Positions 25,968-36,083 of a stretch of 64,000 nucleotides of DNA are shown here, piece by piece. The position numbers and the translations under genes were made by a program. A model generated the notes under the pieces. It ran no database searches. It saw only the letters and a list, made by a program, of their open reading frames with translations, and was not told where the DNA came from. The stretch is from assembly GCF_008801475.1 (NCBI RefSeq), contig NZ_VZPP01000004.1:434001-498000 (forward strand). The letters are read 5' to 3'. Source of the stretch: Pseudomonas moorei. Its GTDB lineage: Bacteria > Pseudomonadota > Gammaproteobacteria > Pseudomonadales > Pseudomonadaceae. Numbering within the stretch: the first letter of the stretch is position 1; every line of letters starts with the position of its first letter.

Positions 25968-27523
25968 TGCTCGGCCTCCGAGGGTTGCAGACCGAAGTCG
26001 GCGGGGAAGTACTTGAGGGCGCTGACCACCGGAAAGGGGGCCATGCCGCCCAGGGCGCACAGCGAACCGTATTGCATGGTGTCGCACAGGTCCTTGAGGA
26101 TGATCACCTGCTCATCGCGAGCGCTCTGGTCCGGGGCGGCGAGCAGGCGGTCAATCACCTCCACGCCGCGGGTCGAGCCGATGCGGCACGGGGTGCATTT
26201 GCCACAGGATTCCTCGGCGCAGAATTCAAGGGCGAAACGCGCCATGTGGGCCATGTCCAGGCTGTCGTCGGCCACCACCACGCCACCGTGACCCAGCATC
26301 GCGCCGATGCCGGCGAAGGCTTCGTAATCCAGTGGCGTATCGAATTGCGATGGCGGCACCCAGGCGCCGAGCGGGCCGCCGACCTGTGCGGCTTTCAGCG
26401 GCCGGCCACTGGCGGTGCCGCCGCCGTAGTCTTCCACCAGTTCTCGCAGGGTCAGACCAAAGGCGCGTTCCACCAGGCCGCCGTGACGAATGTTGCCCGC
26501 CAACTGGAAGGGCATGGTGCCCAGCGAGCGGCCCATGCCGTAATCGCGATAGAACTGTGCGCCCTTGGCCAGAATCAGCGGCACCGAGGCCAGAGTCAGC
26601 ACGTTGTGCACCAGGGTTGGCTGGCCGAACAGCCCCTTCAACGCGGGGATGGGCGGCTTGGCGCGAACCACACCGCGCTTGCCTTCGAGAGAGTCGAGCA
26701 ACGCGGTTTCTTCACCGCAAATGTAAGCGCCGGCACCCACGCGCACTTCCATGTCGAAGGCCAGGCCGCTGCCGCCGACATTGGCGCCCAGGTAACCGTT
26801 CGACCGGGCAATCTCCAGCGCATTGCGCAGGGTGGTCACGGCATCCGGATATTCCGAGCGCACATAGATGTAGCCGTAGGTGGCGCCGACGGTGATACCG
26901 GCGATCGCCATGCCTTCGATCAGCAGGAAAGGGTCGCCTTCCATCAGCATGCGGTCGGCAAAGGTGCCGGAGTCGCCTTCGTCGGCGTTGCACACGATGT
27001 ACTTTTGCGCCGCTTCGGTCGCGCGCACCGTGCGCCACTTGATCCCCGCGGGGAAGGCCGCGCCGCCACGGCCACGCAGGCCTGAATCGAACACCTCGGT
27101 CGCGGTCTGTTCGCCACCGATGGCGACGGCTCTTTTCAAACCCTCGAAACCGCCATGATCGCGATATTCATCGAGGTCCAGCGGCTGGGTAATGCCGGCG
27201 CGGGCAAACAGCAGGCGCTGTTGAGTCTTCAGATACGGCAACTCCTCCACCAGGCCCAGGGCCAGTGGATGAGAAGACGGCTCGCCCTCGAGCGCTTCGA
27301 GCACAGAGGGCACATCGGCTGCGGTCAGCGGGCCGAAGCCAATACGGCCTTGCGGGGTGTCCACTTCCAGCAGTGGTTCCAGCCAGTAAAGGCCACGCGA
27401 GCTGGTGCGCTTCACCTCCAGGGGCACGACGCGTCCCCGGGCATGGGTAATCAGGGCGACCACAACTTCTTCGGCGCCCACGGCGCGAGCCAGTGAATCA
27501 CCGGACACATGGAAAGCTGACAT
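25964..27523 (-). CDS. fdsB: NAD-dependent formate dehydrogenase beta subunit
   Basis: NuoF/HoxF-like diaphorase subunit of 519 residues that passes electrons from the Fe-S chain to NAD+. Thioredoxin-like N-terminus, then the FMN/NAD region GLRGRGGAAFPAGIKW and NADEGDSGTFADR, GAYICGEETALLDSLEGKRG, and the 4Fe-4S motif CAEESCGKCTPCRIG near residue 440. GGGAGGACGC lies before the ATG at 27523. It overlaps fdsG by one base (TGATG) and fdsA by four. Confidence 0.96.
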   Translation of the reverse strand: MSAFHVSGDSLARAVGAEEVVVALITHARGRVVPLEVKRTSSRGLYWLEPLLEVDTPQGRIGFGPLTAADVPSVLEALEGEPSSHPLALGLVEELPYLKTQQRLLFARAGITQPLDLDEYRDHGGFEGLKRAVAIGGEQTATEVFDSGLRGRGGAAFPAGIKWRTVRATEAAQKYIVCNADEGDSGTFADRMLMEGDPFLLIEGMAIAGITVGATYGYIYVRSEYPDAVTTLRNALEIARSNGYLGANVGGSGLAFDMEVRVGAGAYICGEETALLDSLEGKRGVVRAKPPIPALKGLFGQPTLVHNVLTLASVPLILAKGAQFYRDYGMGRSLGTMPFQLAGNIRHGGLVERAFGLTLRELVEDYGGGTASGRPLKAAQVGGPLGAWVPPSQFDTPLDYEAFAGIGAMLGHGGVVVADDSLDMAHMARFALEFCAEESCGKCTPCRIGSTRGVEVIDRLLAAPDQSARDEQVIILKDLCDTMQYGSLCALGGMAPFPVVSALKYFPADFGLQPSEAEQ

Positions 27524-27999
27524 CAAGCGTCCTCCCGGCAAGCATCGAGCAGGGCATCCAGACGCTCTGCGCTCAACCGCGCGTGCACGCGGCCATCCAG
27601 CTCCAGGGCCGGCGAACAGGCGCAGGCGCCTAGGCAATAGACCGGACGCAGACTGATGCTGCCATCGGCACTGCTGCCATGGTCGTCCAGTTGCAGGCGG
27701 TCGCGCAGCTGCGCGGCAAGCTGCTCGGCACCCCGACTCTTGCAGGACTCGGCCCGGCACAGACGCAGGATGTGCCGGGCGGGCGGCGCAGTGCGGAAGT
27801 CATGGTAGAAGCTGATGACCCCGCGAATCTCGGCCTGGCTCTGGTTGAGGGCGTGGGCAATCTCGGGGATGGCGGCATCGGGGATATAGCCGATGCCCTC
27901 CTGAATTTCATGAAGGATGGGCAACAGTGCGCCGGGGGAGCCTTTGTGGCGCTCCAGCAGGCTGTTGACCATGGGCAGGTGCAACATCTCATCAGGCAT
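27523..27999 (-). CDS. fdsG: NAD-dependent formate dehydrogenase gamma subunit
   Basis: NuoE-like 2Fe-2S subunit of 158 residues, first gene of the operon. Thioredoxin-like fold with cluster ligands CRAESC (C-x4-C) and CLGAC (C-x3-C), and the HEIQEGIGYIPDAAIPEIA and GVISFYHDFRTAPPARHIL helices of the family. GAGGAA precedes the ATG at 27999; the longer frame to 28071 is not supported. The regulator (fdsR) and the FdhD-type maturation gene often found with this operon are missing here. Confidence 0.95.
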   Translation of the reverse strand: MPDEMLHLPMVNSLLERHKGSPGALLPILHEIQEGIGYIPDAAIPEIAHALNQSQAEIRGVISFYHDFRTAPPARHILRLCRAESCKSRGAEQLAAQLRDRLQLDDHGSSADGSISLRPVYCLGACACSPALELDGRVHARLSAERLDALLDACREDA

Positions 28000-28466
28000 A
28001 CAGCATTCCTCACGGTCACGGACAAACCAGGCGGTTGTCGGTCGTCCGAAAGTGTCGGCTGCGGCATTCACGCCACGTCACGGAATCGTGGCATTTTCAG
28101 GCCGTTGGCCAGGGCACCCTGAGCGGGCATCTTTTGGGGCCCGGGGCGGTCTTTGCCGCGCCTCTTGAAGGGCATTAAGGCAGCTTGCCACGCCGCCTTT
28201 GATTCATCAGCACCAAAGCGACGTGTTCGGTTCTTTCCACGACCACCCGTTAAGTCTAGAAGACCACAGCCCAAGCGTCTTGAAACGCTCTTGCTCAAGG
28301 ACTGATGGTCAGCAAGCCTGATGAGGCATGAGATTAGCCTGGCCTGTTGCGCAATGACCGCCCTGACCTAAGCTTTGGGCAAGGCGAACAACATTCGCGG
28401 AGCGTCACCCGGAACGATCGCCGCGATGCGCAATCATTAGAGCGTGGATATCAAAAGGAGATGCGC
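28000..28466. promoter_or_regulatory. Divergent promoter region fdsG / DUF4174 gene
   Basis: 467 bp without a supported gene. An imperfect inverted repeat CAAGCGT-CTTGAA-ACGCTCTTG at about 28272-28293 has the AGCGT-N6-ACGCT shape expected of a dimeric regulator site. No clean sigma-54 or sigma-70 promoter could be fixed by eye. The short frames here have no ribosome sites. Confidence 0.4.
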
Positions 28467-29018
28467 ATGCTCATCAGGTCACTGACCCTGGCTACCCTGC
28501 TGGCAGTTGCCGGCCCGTTGTTCGCCGCCGATGGCGACTCGCCGCTGGACATGGACAAGGGCAGGTCCCGACCACTGATCATCATTGCTCCCAGCACGGT
28601 CGACCCGACGTGGGTCAGCCTGAAAAAGGCGCTGGACGAGCCGGACAACAAAAAGGGCTTCACCGAGCGAAACCTGGTGCTGTACACGGTGCTCAATCTG
28701 ATGGGTCAGCGCGATGGCAAAGACCTCGGGCCGCAGGACACGGCCGCATTGATCCGTTCGCTCAAGTTGGGGGCGGGAGCCAAGACCAAGGTGATTCTGG
28801 TCGGCAAGGATGGCGAAAAGAAACTTGAACAGCCGGGGCCGATTGAGTTGAAAGAGGTGTTCGCCGCTGTCGATCAACTGCCGGCGGCCGAGAAGGAAAC
28901 ACCACCCCCCACCATAGCGCCCGCCGCCGAACCCGAGCCGACCGCCAAGGGCGCCAAAGGCACAAAATCCGGCAAGCCGGCCAAGCCCGCCAAACCACCG
29001 GAAATGCCGGATGATTGA
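28467..29018 (+). CDS. Exported DUF4174-like protein with KPAKPAK tail
   Basis: 183-residue periplasmic protein. Signal peptide LTLATLLAVAGPLFA cleaves near AAD. The domain (RPLIIIAPSTVDPTWVSLK, ERNLVLYTVLN, KVILVGKDGEKKL, ending in IELKEVFAAVDQLP) has the thioredoxin-like DUF4174 pattern but no CxxC. It ends with a low-complexity Pro/Lys/Ala tail (TPPPTIAPAAEPEP, KGAKGTKSGKPAKPAK). AAAAGGAG ends exactly at 28460, so the ATG at 28467 (6 nt away) is the start rather than ATG 28461. Function unknown. Confidence 0.78.
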   Translation: MLIRSLTLATLLAVAGPLFAADGDSPLDMDKGRSRPLIIIAPSTVDPTWVSLKKALDEPDNKKGFTERNLVLYTVLNLMGQRDGKDLGPQDTAALIRSLKLGAGAKTKVILVGKDGEKKLEQPGPIELKEVFAAVDQLPAAEKETPPPTIAPAAEPEPTAKGAKGTKSGKPAKPAKPPEMPDD

Positions 29019-29050
29019 GAGGCTTCCGCCACAGGAAAACTACCTCGGGT

Positions 29051-30223
<1,173 letters not shown>

Positions 30224-30319
30224 TCATTTTAGGGGGTTAATCGCTACGCTCCGAATGGTTTTTGAGCCCTGCCGCAATCGGCGGCAGGACGGGTTGTTGG
30301 AGACCGTGCATCCGTCAGA

Positions 30320-31663
30320 TCACCGCACCAGGCACGGCCGCTTGTTATCGAAAGTCCAGCCCGGAATCAAAAACTGCATCGCCACGCTGTCATCCCGCGC
30401 GCCCAGACCCATGCCTTTGTAGAGTTCATGAGCCTTGGCCACCTGGTCCATATCCAGCTCGACTCCAAGTCCCGGTTTCTGCGGCACTTGCACGCAGCCG
30501 TCGACGATTTGCAGTGGGGCTTCGGTCAGGCGCTGGCCGTCCTGCCAGATCCAGTGGGTGTCGATGGCGGTGATGTCACCCGGTGCGGCCGCCGCGACAT
30601 GGGTGAACATCGCCAGGGAGATATCGAAGTGGTTGTTGGAATGCGAGCCCCAGGTCAGGCCCCATTCATGGCACATCTGGGCCACGCGAACCGAGCCTTG
30701 CATCGTCCAGAAATGCGGGTCGGCCAGTGGGATGTCCACCGATTGCAGCTGAATCGCGTGACCCATTTCGCGCCAGTCGGTGGCAATCATGTTGGTCGCG
30801 GTTTTCAAACCCGTGGCACGCCGGAACTCGGCCATGACTTCACGTCCCGAGTAACCGTTTTCCGCGCCGCAGGGGTCTTCGGCGTAAGCCAGTACCTTGT
30901 GCTGGTCGCGGCACAAGCGAATGGCCTCTTTGAGCGACCAGGCACCATTGGGATCGAGGGTGATGCGTGCGTCAGGGAAGCGTTCGGCCAAAGCAGTGAC
31001 CGCTTCGATTTCGGCATCGCCGCTGAGTACGCCGCCCTTGAGTTTGAAGTCCTTGAAGCCATACCGGGCGTGGGCGGCCTCGGCCAGACGCACCACGGCG
31101 TCGGCGGTCATGGCTTTTTCGTGACGCACCCGGAACCAGTCATTGTCGGCCTCCGGCTCGCTGCGGTAAGCGAGACCAGTTTGCTGGCGGTCGCCGACAT
31201 AAAACAGATAACCGAGCATTTTCACTTCATCGCGCTGCTGGCCTTCGCCGAGCAGGGCGGCGACAGGGACGTCCAGATGCTGGCCGAGCAGATCGAGCAG
31301 CGCCGCCTCCAGTCCCGTGACGGCATGGATGGTGATGCGCAAATCGAAGGTCTGCAGGCCACGACCGGCGGCATCGCGGTCGGCGAAGGTCTGGCGCACT
31401 TGATTGAGAATCTTCTGATAGGTGCCGATCGGGCTGCCAACCACCAGGCTGCGGGCGTCTTCAAGAGTCTGGCGAATGCGCTCGCCACCCGGTACTTCGC
31501 CGACGCCGGTATGGCCGGCGTTGTCCTTGAGGATCACGATGTTGCGGGTAAAAAACGGGCCGTGGGCGCCGCTCAGGTTGAGCAGCATGCCATCGTGGCC
31601 GGCCACCGGAACAACCTGCATGCTGGTAATGATCGGGGCTTTGGCGGTGTCGTGCGGGGTCAT
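30320..31663 (-). CDS. gudD: Glucarate dehydratase
   Basis: Enolase-superfamily enzyme, 447 residues (E. coli GudD 446), that dehydrates D-glucarate and L-idarate to 5-keto-4-deoxyglucarate. Signatures: [16 protein letters not shown], base lysines in [13 protein letters not shown], metal ligands along [11 protein letters not shown] and [13 protein letters not shown] of TNMIATDW, and the catalytic histidine in [10 protein letters not shown]. Second gene of the gudP-gudD operon, 36 bp downstream of the transporter. Confidence 0.96.
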   Translation of the reverse strand: MTPHDTAKAPIITSMQVVPVAGHDGMLLNLSGAHGPFFTRNIVILKDNAGHTGVGEVPGGERIRQTLEDARSLVVGSPIGTYQKILNQVRQTFADRDAAGRGLQTFDLRITIHAVTGLEAALLDLLGQHLDVPVAALLGEGQQRDEVKMLGYLFYVGDRQQTGLAYRSEPEADNDWFRVRHEKAMTADAVVRLAEAAHARYGFKDFKLKGGVLSGDAEIEAVTALAERFPDARITLDPNGAWSLKEAIRLCRDQHKVLAYAEDPCGAENGYSGREVMAEFRRATGLKTATNMIATDWREMGHAIQLQSVDIPLADPHFWTMQGSVRVAQMCHEWGLTWGSHSNNHFDISLAMFTHVAAAAPGDITAIDTHWIWQDGQRLTEAPLQIVDGCVQVPQKPGLGVELDMDQVAKAHELYKGMGLGARDDSVAMQFLIPGWTFDNKRPCLVR

Positions 31664-31699
31664 GTTCTTATCCTTTTAAACCGTGTTCTTGAAAAGTAT

Positions 31700-33046
31700 T
31701 CAGGCGTGGTGGGGCGCCGGTTTGGCCGTTGTGGTGAGGGAGGCGGCTTTGGGCGTGTTGCGTGCGGCGAAGACGATGATCGCGGCGATGATCGAAGTCG
31801 CGGCCAGGCCGTACAGGCCACCTTGAATGGAGCCGGTGCGTTCTTCCAGCAGGCCGAAAGTGGTGGGCGCAACGAACCCGCCAAGGTTGCCCACCGAGTT
31901 GATCAACGCGATGACGCCAGCGGCGATGCGCGCATCCAGATAGGCCTGGGGGATCGGCCAGAACAGTGATGACGCCGATTTGAAACCCAGTGCGGCAAAG
32001 CAGATCGCGACAAAAGCGAAGACCGGCCCGCCCGTGGTGGACATGAACATCCCGGCGGCGGCGATCAGCAGCGCGGCGGCGACCCACGCCTGCTGGTGCT
32101 TCCATTTGGCCGACAGCGAGGCAAAGGCGTACATGCCGACAATCGACAGCAACCACGGAATCGAGTTGAACATTCCGACCTGGAAGTCGCTCAAGTCGCC
32201 CATTTTTTTGATGATGCTCGGCAGCCAGAACGTGGCGGCGTAGATGGTCAGCTGGATGAAGAAATAGATCAGGCAGAACAGGATGATCTGGCGGTCCTTG
32301 AGCAGTTTGCCCAGGGACGGTTTGACGGGCGTCGCGGCTTCGCGGGCCTGTTGCTCATCATCGATGGCCTGGACCAGCGCGTCTTGCTCGTCGCGGGTCA
32401 GCCATTTGGCGTCGTGGGGCCTGGAATCAAGCCAGAACCAGACAAACACGCACAGCCCGACCGAAAACATGCCTTCAATGAAGTACATCCACTGCCAGCC
32501 GTGCATCCCGAAGCCGTTGATTTGCAGGAGCAACCCGGACAGCGGGCCGGAAATCAGCGACGCAACCGCCGAGCCACTGAGGAAAATGGCGATGGCCTTG
32601 CCGCGCTCCACGCCAGGCAACCAGCGAGTGAAGTAGTAGATCACGCCAGGGAAAAAACCGGCTTCGGCCACACCCAGCAGAAAACGCAGGACGTAGAAGT
32701 GGGTTTCGTTCTGGATGAACGCCATGCCGGCAGCGACCAGGCCCCAGGTCAGCATGATGCGAGTCAGCCAGAGGCGAGCGCCGACTTTCTGCAGAAGGAT
32801 GTTGGAGGGCACTTCGAATAGTGCGTAGCCGATGAAGAACAGACCGGCACCGAGGCCGTAGGCGGCAGCGCCGATCCCCAGGTCGTGTTCCATGTGGGCA
32901 CGGACGAAGCCGATGTTCACGCGGTCAATGTAATTGACGATGAACATGATTACGAACAGCGGCAAGACGTGGCGTTTGACTTTCGAGATGGCGGACTTCA
33001 GCACCGAATTGGCGCCATCGTCCATGGCTGAAATGGATGTTTTCAC
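31700..33046 (-). CDS. gudP: Glucarate/galactarate MFS transporter
   Basis: Anion:cation symporter of the MFS (GudP/GarP/ExuT group), 12 TM helices, about 448 residues. Markers are the first helix MFIVNYIDRVNIGFVRAHM, the A-motif-like GLFFIGYALFEVPSNILLQKVGARLWL and a long central cytoplasmic loop. The start is the GTG at 33046: GGGAGA lies 7 nt upstream of it, whereas the frame's earlier GTG at 33061 would put that purine run inside the gene. It is divergent from a GntR regulator and upstream of gudD. Confidence 0.92.
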   Translation of the reverse strand: MKTSISAMDDGANSVLKSAISKVKRHVLPLFVIMFIVNYIDRVNIGFVRAHMEHDLGIGAAAYGLGAGLFFIGYALFEVPSNILLQKVGARLWLTRIMLTWGLVAAGMAFIQNETHFYVLRFLLGVAEAGFFPGVIYYFTRWLPGVERGKAIAIFLSGSAVASLISGPLSGLLLQINGFGMHGWQWMYFIEGMFSVGLCVFVWFWLDSRPHDAKWLTRDEQDALVQAIDDEQQAREAATPVKPSLGKLLKDRQIILFCLIYFFIQLTIYAATFWLPSIIKKMGDLSDFQVGMFNSIPWLLSIVGMYAFASLSAKWKHQQAWVAAALLIAAAGMFMSTTGGPVFAFVAICFAALGFKSASSLFWPIPQAYLDARIAAGVIALINSVGNLGGFVAPTTFGLLEERTGSIQGGLYGLAATSIIAAIIVFAARNTPKAASLTTTAKPAPHHA

Positions 33047-33110
33047 TGCGTTTTCTCCCACTCGTTATTTTTATGCGGGGTGCGGCTGGGTACTGCGTTG
33101 TTGATAGACA

Positions 33111-33118
33111 TCATACAA
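33111..33118. promoter_or_regulatory. Candidate GntR operator, proximal to gudP
   Basis: TCATACAA within ACATCATACAACTGCAA, matching the core of the better site at 33241-33251. It lies about 65 bp upstream of the gudP GTG. Confidence 0.4.
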
Positions 33119-33240
33119 CTGCAATTTTTTATCTTGCAAGAGGTCTGGCGGAATAAAATGGCGCGATTCAGGCGGTTTTTATTCGTTTTTCTGTGGTTTG
33201 TGATCGTTTGATTGGGCTTTGGCAGGCTTTTTGTTGAGTG

Positions 33241-33251
33241 TTGTCATACAA
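33241..33251. promoter_or_regulatory. Candidate GntR operator, proximal to the regulator gene
   Basis: TTGT-CAT-ACAA is an inverted repeat with a 3-bp centre, the size and shape of FadR-subfamily operators, about 80 bp before the regulator start. A related half-conserved copy is at 33111. Confidence 0.5.
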
Positions 33252-33327
33252 GTTGAGCGATGTTTTCTTGAGTCTGCAGGTGAGTGCAGTGCTACGATTG
33301 CGCTAGTTCCGCTTTTGGATGATCGCC

Positions 33328-34038
33328 ATGCAAGAAGATCTCGACGCACCTGCCCGCAAGCGCAGCCACAACCTGGCCCATGACCTGGTGGCCAAGCTGA
33401 CCCAGAGCATCCTGCTCGGCCAGATGCTGCCCGGCGCAAAGCTGCCGTCGGAGAACACGATTGTTCAGGAGCATGGCGTCAGTCGCACCGTGGTGCGCGA
33501 GGCGATTTCGAAGTTGCAGGCCTCCGGGCTGGTGGAAACCCGGCACGGCATCGGCACCTTTGTGCTGGAGCGTGCGCCGGAACAGGGTCTGCGACTGAAT
33601 GTCGATACGGCGCTAGGGGTGCGCAGCATTCTGGAATTGCGCTTGGGTCTGGAAACCCAGGCCGCCGCACTGGCCGCCACTCGCCGCAGCGATCAACAGT
33701 TGGCGCAGATGCGCGAGGCGCTCGACGACTACCAGCGCCTGTTGTCCAACAACGACAGCTGTGTCGAAGCGGATCGGCGCTTTCATCTGTTGATCGCCGA
33801 AGCCACTGGCAATGTGTGCTTCACCGAAATCATGCAGCACCTGGGCAGCGCCATGATTCCGCGAACCCGAGTGAATGCCGCTGAGCGCGGGGCGGTGGAT
33901 CTGAGCAAGCTCGGAGAACTGGCCAATCTCGAGCATGAGGCGATACTCAATGCCATTCGGCGCCAGGACCCGGACGCAGCGCGGGCAGCGATGTGGTTGC
34001 ATTTGACCAACAGCCGTGACCGGTTTTCTGCCAGTTGA
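33328..34038 (+). CDS. GntR/FadR-family regulator, probable gud repressor
   Basis: 236-residue transcription factor: winged helix at about residues 12-75 (LTQSILLGQMLPGAKLPSE, VSRTVVREAISKLQASGLVE, THGIGTFV-like RHGIGTFVLE) and an FCD ligand-binding domain at about 90-220 (LELRLGLETQAAALAATR, DRRFHLLIAEATGN, LEHEAILNAIRRQDPDAA) with metal-coordinating Asp/His residues. Divergent from gudP-gudD, so it likely controls glucarate use. ATG 33319 is an alternative start. Confidence 0.9.
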   Translation: MQEDLDAPARKRSHNLAHDLVAKLTQSILLGQMLPGAKLPSENTIVQEHGVSRTVVREAISKLQASGLVETRHGIGTFVLERAPEQGLRLNVDTALGVRSILELRLGLETQAAALAATRRSDQQLAQMREALDDYQRLLSNNDSCVEADRRFHLLIAEATGNVCFTEIMQHLGSAMIPRTRVNAAERGAVDLSKLGELANLEHEAILNAIRRQDPDAARAAMWLHLTNSRDRFSAS

Positions 34039-34054
34039 TTGCGAGACATCGTTC

Positions 34055-34083
34055 ATCGCGGGCAAGCCCGCTCTCCCACAAGG
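34055..34083. repeat. REP half
   Basis: CATCGCGGGCAAGCCCGCTCTCCCACA between two convergent genes. Confidence 0.6.
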
Positions 34084-34145
34084 ATTGAGGCGGTGCGCAT
34101 ATTCTGTGTGCGCCCCTGAACCCTGGGGGTGCCAGACACCTCAAC

Positions 34146-35066
34146 TCAAACGGCTGATCCCGTGCGAGTCTCTTGAACCATCGGTCTGCGCTCCAGATTC
34201 AACGCCAGCACACTGATCAACACCACCAGTGCACCGATCCCCACCATCAGTGTCGGCTGTTCACCCAATGCAAAAGCCGCCATTGCCATCGCTGTCGGCG
34301 GTATCAGATACAGCGTCATCGTCGCCCGGCTCAAGTCCACATGCGCCAGCACGTAAGCCCAGGCGAGATAGGCCAGGGCGCTGGGGAAGATCCCCAGGGC
34401 AAACACGGCCAGTTGCACGCGCAGCGGGGCCACGGCGACTTGCTCCATCAGGCCGGGCAGGAAAACCAGTAACAGTAAGGTCCCGGACCAGACCGTGTAA
34501 CAGACCAGGGTCAACCCATCATAACGCCCGGTGTGGTGCTTTTGCAGGGCGAAATACAGGCTCCAGGACAGCGCCGCCAACAGGATCAGCAGGCCGTGGA
34601 CGTCAATGCTGCCCAGGCCATGATCGCCCGTCACCACAATCACCACGCCGATCAGCCCCAATACCACGCAGCCCCAGCGCCAGGGGCTCACCCGGTCCTT
34701 GAAGGCGAAGCGCGCGAGCAAGGTGCTGAACAGTGGCGTGGTTTGTGCCAACACACTGGATGCGCCGGCGCTGACGCCTTGCTGGCCGAAGTTGATCGAC
34801 ACGTGATGCAGGCTGACCGCAAAGAAACCCAGCCCGAACAGCAGGGGAACATCGCGCAGTCCCGGCAGGCGAATGCCCCTGCACAAGGCGACCACGGCCA
34901 TGAACACCGATGCCAGCAAAAAGCGCAAAAGCGCCAGATGCACGGGGTCGTAGGCCAGCAGGCCGATATGGATGCCGGTCGGGGAATACCCCCAGCAGGT
35001 CACGACAAATGCCATGGCCAGGATGATCTTCAACGGCGAAACGGGGGAGGGTATGAGCGGCTTCAT
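34146..35066 (-). CDS. EamA-family (DMT) transporter
   Basis: Inner-membrane carrier of 306 residues with ten TM helices in two EamA repeats (FVVTCWGYSPTGIHIGL in the first; LLILLAALSWSLYFALQKH in the second, ending PTAMAMAAFALGEQPTLMVG). The family exports metabolites and amino acids; substrate unknown. Start ATG 35066 (MKPLIPSPVSPLK). A LysR regulator is transcribed divergently 96 bp away, which usually means that it controls this gene. Confidence 0.88.
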   Translation of the reverse strand: MKPLIPSPVSPLKIILAMAFVVTCWGYSPTGIHIGLLAYDPVHLALLRFLLASVFMAVVALCRGIRLPGLRDVPLLFGLGFFAVSLHHVSINFGQQGVSAGASSVLAQTTPLFSTLLARFAFKDRVSPWRWGCVVLGLIGVVIVVTGDHGLGSIDVHGLLILLAALSWSLYFALQKHHTGRYDGLTLVCYTVWSGTLLLLVFLPGLMEQVAVAPLRVQLAVFALGIFPSALAYLAWAYVLAHVDLSRATMTLYLIPPTAMAMAAFALGEQPTLMVGIGALVVLISVLALNLERRPMVQETRTGSAV

Positions 35067-35162
35067 GCTAGTGCACCGGTAGGCAGGTGCACTCAGTATC
35101 TGAACCTGATCCATTCGCCACAACTGACTTATACTGCGGCGATTGTTCACTTTGGGTGATGT

Positions 35163-36026
35163 ATGGAGCTGTCGCAGATTCGCATGTTCAAGACCGTTGC
35201 CGAACTGGGCAGCATCGCCCGTGCCGCCGAAATGCTGCATTGCGTGCCGTCGAACATCACGGCGCGGATCAAGGCGCTGGAAGCGGAGTTGGGTGTCGCC
35301 TTGTTTTTGCGCGAGGGTCGCGGCTTGCGCATCAGTCCATCGGGGCAAACCTTTCTGGCCTACGCCTCGAAAATCCTGGCGCTGACCGCAGAGGCGAAAC
35401 GGGCGGTGGACCCCGCAGCCGAGCCCTGCGGACCGTTGCGTATCGGCGCCATCGAATCCTCGGCTACCGGTCGGTTGCCACGACTGCTGGCCAAATTCCA
35501 CAAACGTTTCCCGCAAGTGGCGCTTGAGTTGACCACGGGCACCTGGGGTCAGTTGCTGGATGACACGCTCAATCATCGGCTTGACGGCGCCATCGTCGCG
35601 GTGGACGTCGAGCGCTCGCACCTCAAGCGCACGCCGATGTATCGCGAAGATCTGTTGCTGATTGCCTCGACGTCTTTGGGCCCGGTGCGCGACATGTCGG
35701 ATCTGCATGACAAGACCGTCTTCATGTGGCCTCAGGGGTGTCCATATCGGGCAGCGCTGGAACATTGGCTGCTGCGCCAGGGGCAGGCGCTGCCGATTGT
35801 CAGCCTGGCCAGTTACGGCGCGATCGTCGGGTGTGTCAGCGCCGGGGCCGGCGTGGCGCTGGTGCCCAAGGGTGTATTCGATCAGTACGCCAAGGGCGCC
35901 GGCTGCGTGGGCTATGAATTCCCCGAGCTGACGGCCATCGAAAACCTGTTCTACTGGCATGAAAACGCCGGGGTGCACCCGGCGCGGGAGGCGTTCGTGG
36001 CGATGTTGCGCGAGGAGTTTGCCTGA
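35163..36026 (+). CDS. LysR-family regulator, divergent to EamA transporter
   Basis: 287-residue LTTR: N-terminal winged HTH at residues 1-62 (LSQIRMFKTVAELGSIARAA, VPSNITARIKALEAELG) and a periplasmic-binding-like effector domain (GPLRIGAIESSATGRLP onward). Resembles the PtrR/YneJ type that regulates adjacent transporters or dehydrogenases. The 96-bp divergent gap shared with the EamA gene holds the likely operator. Confidence 0.9.
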   Translation: MELSQIRMFKTVAELGSIARAAEMLHCVPSNITARIKALEAELGVALFLREGRGLRISPSGQTFLAYASKILALTAEAKRAVDPAAEPCGPLRIGAIESSATGRLPRLLAKFHKRFPQVALELTTGTWGQLLDDTLNHRLDGAIVAVDVERSHLKRTPMYREDLLLIASTSLGPVRDMSDLHDKTVFMWPQGCPYRAALEHWLLRQGQALPIVSLASYGAIVGCVSAGAGVALVPKGVFDQYAKGAGCVGYEFPELTAIENLFYWHENAGVHPAREAFVAMLREEFA

Positions 36027-36041
36027 GCACCTCGCTCTTTT

Positions 36042-36068
36042 TCTGTGGAGCTGGCAAGCCAGCTCCTA
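36042..36068. repeat. REP palindrome (GGAGCTGGCAAGCCAGCTCC)
   Basis: Perfect short hairpin GGAGCTGGC-AA-GCCAGCTCC between convergent genes; may double as a terminator. Confidence 0.65.
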
Positions 36069-36083
36069 TAAAAGCCAGGCGTT

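Noticed and set aside
28068..28298. 76-codon minus-strand frame upstream of fdsG
   Set aside because: Basic low-complexity translation without a ribosome site, in a promoter region.
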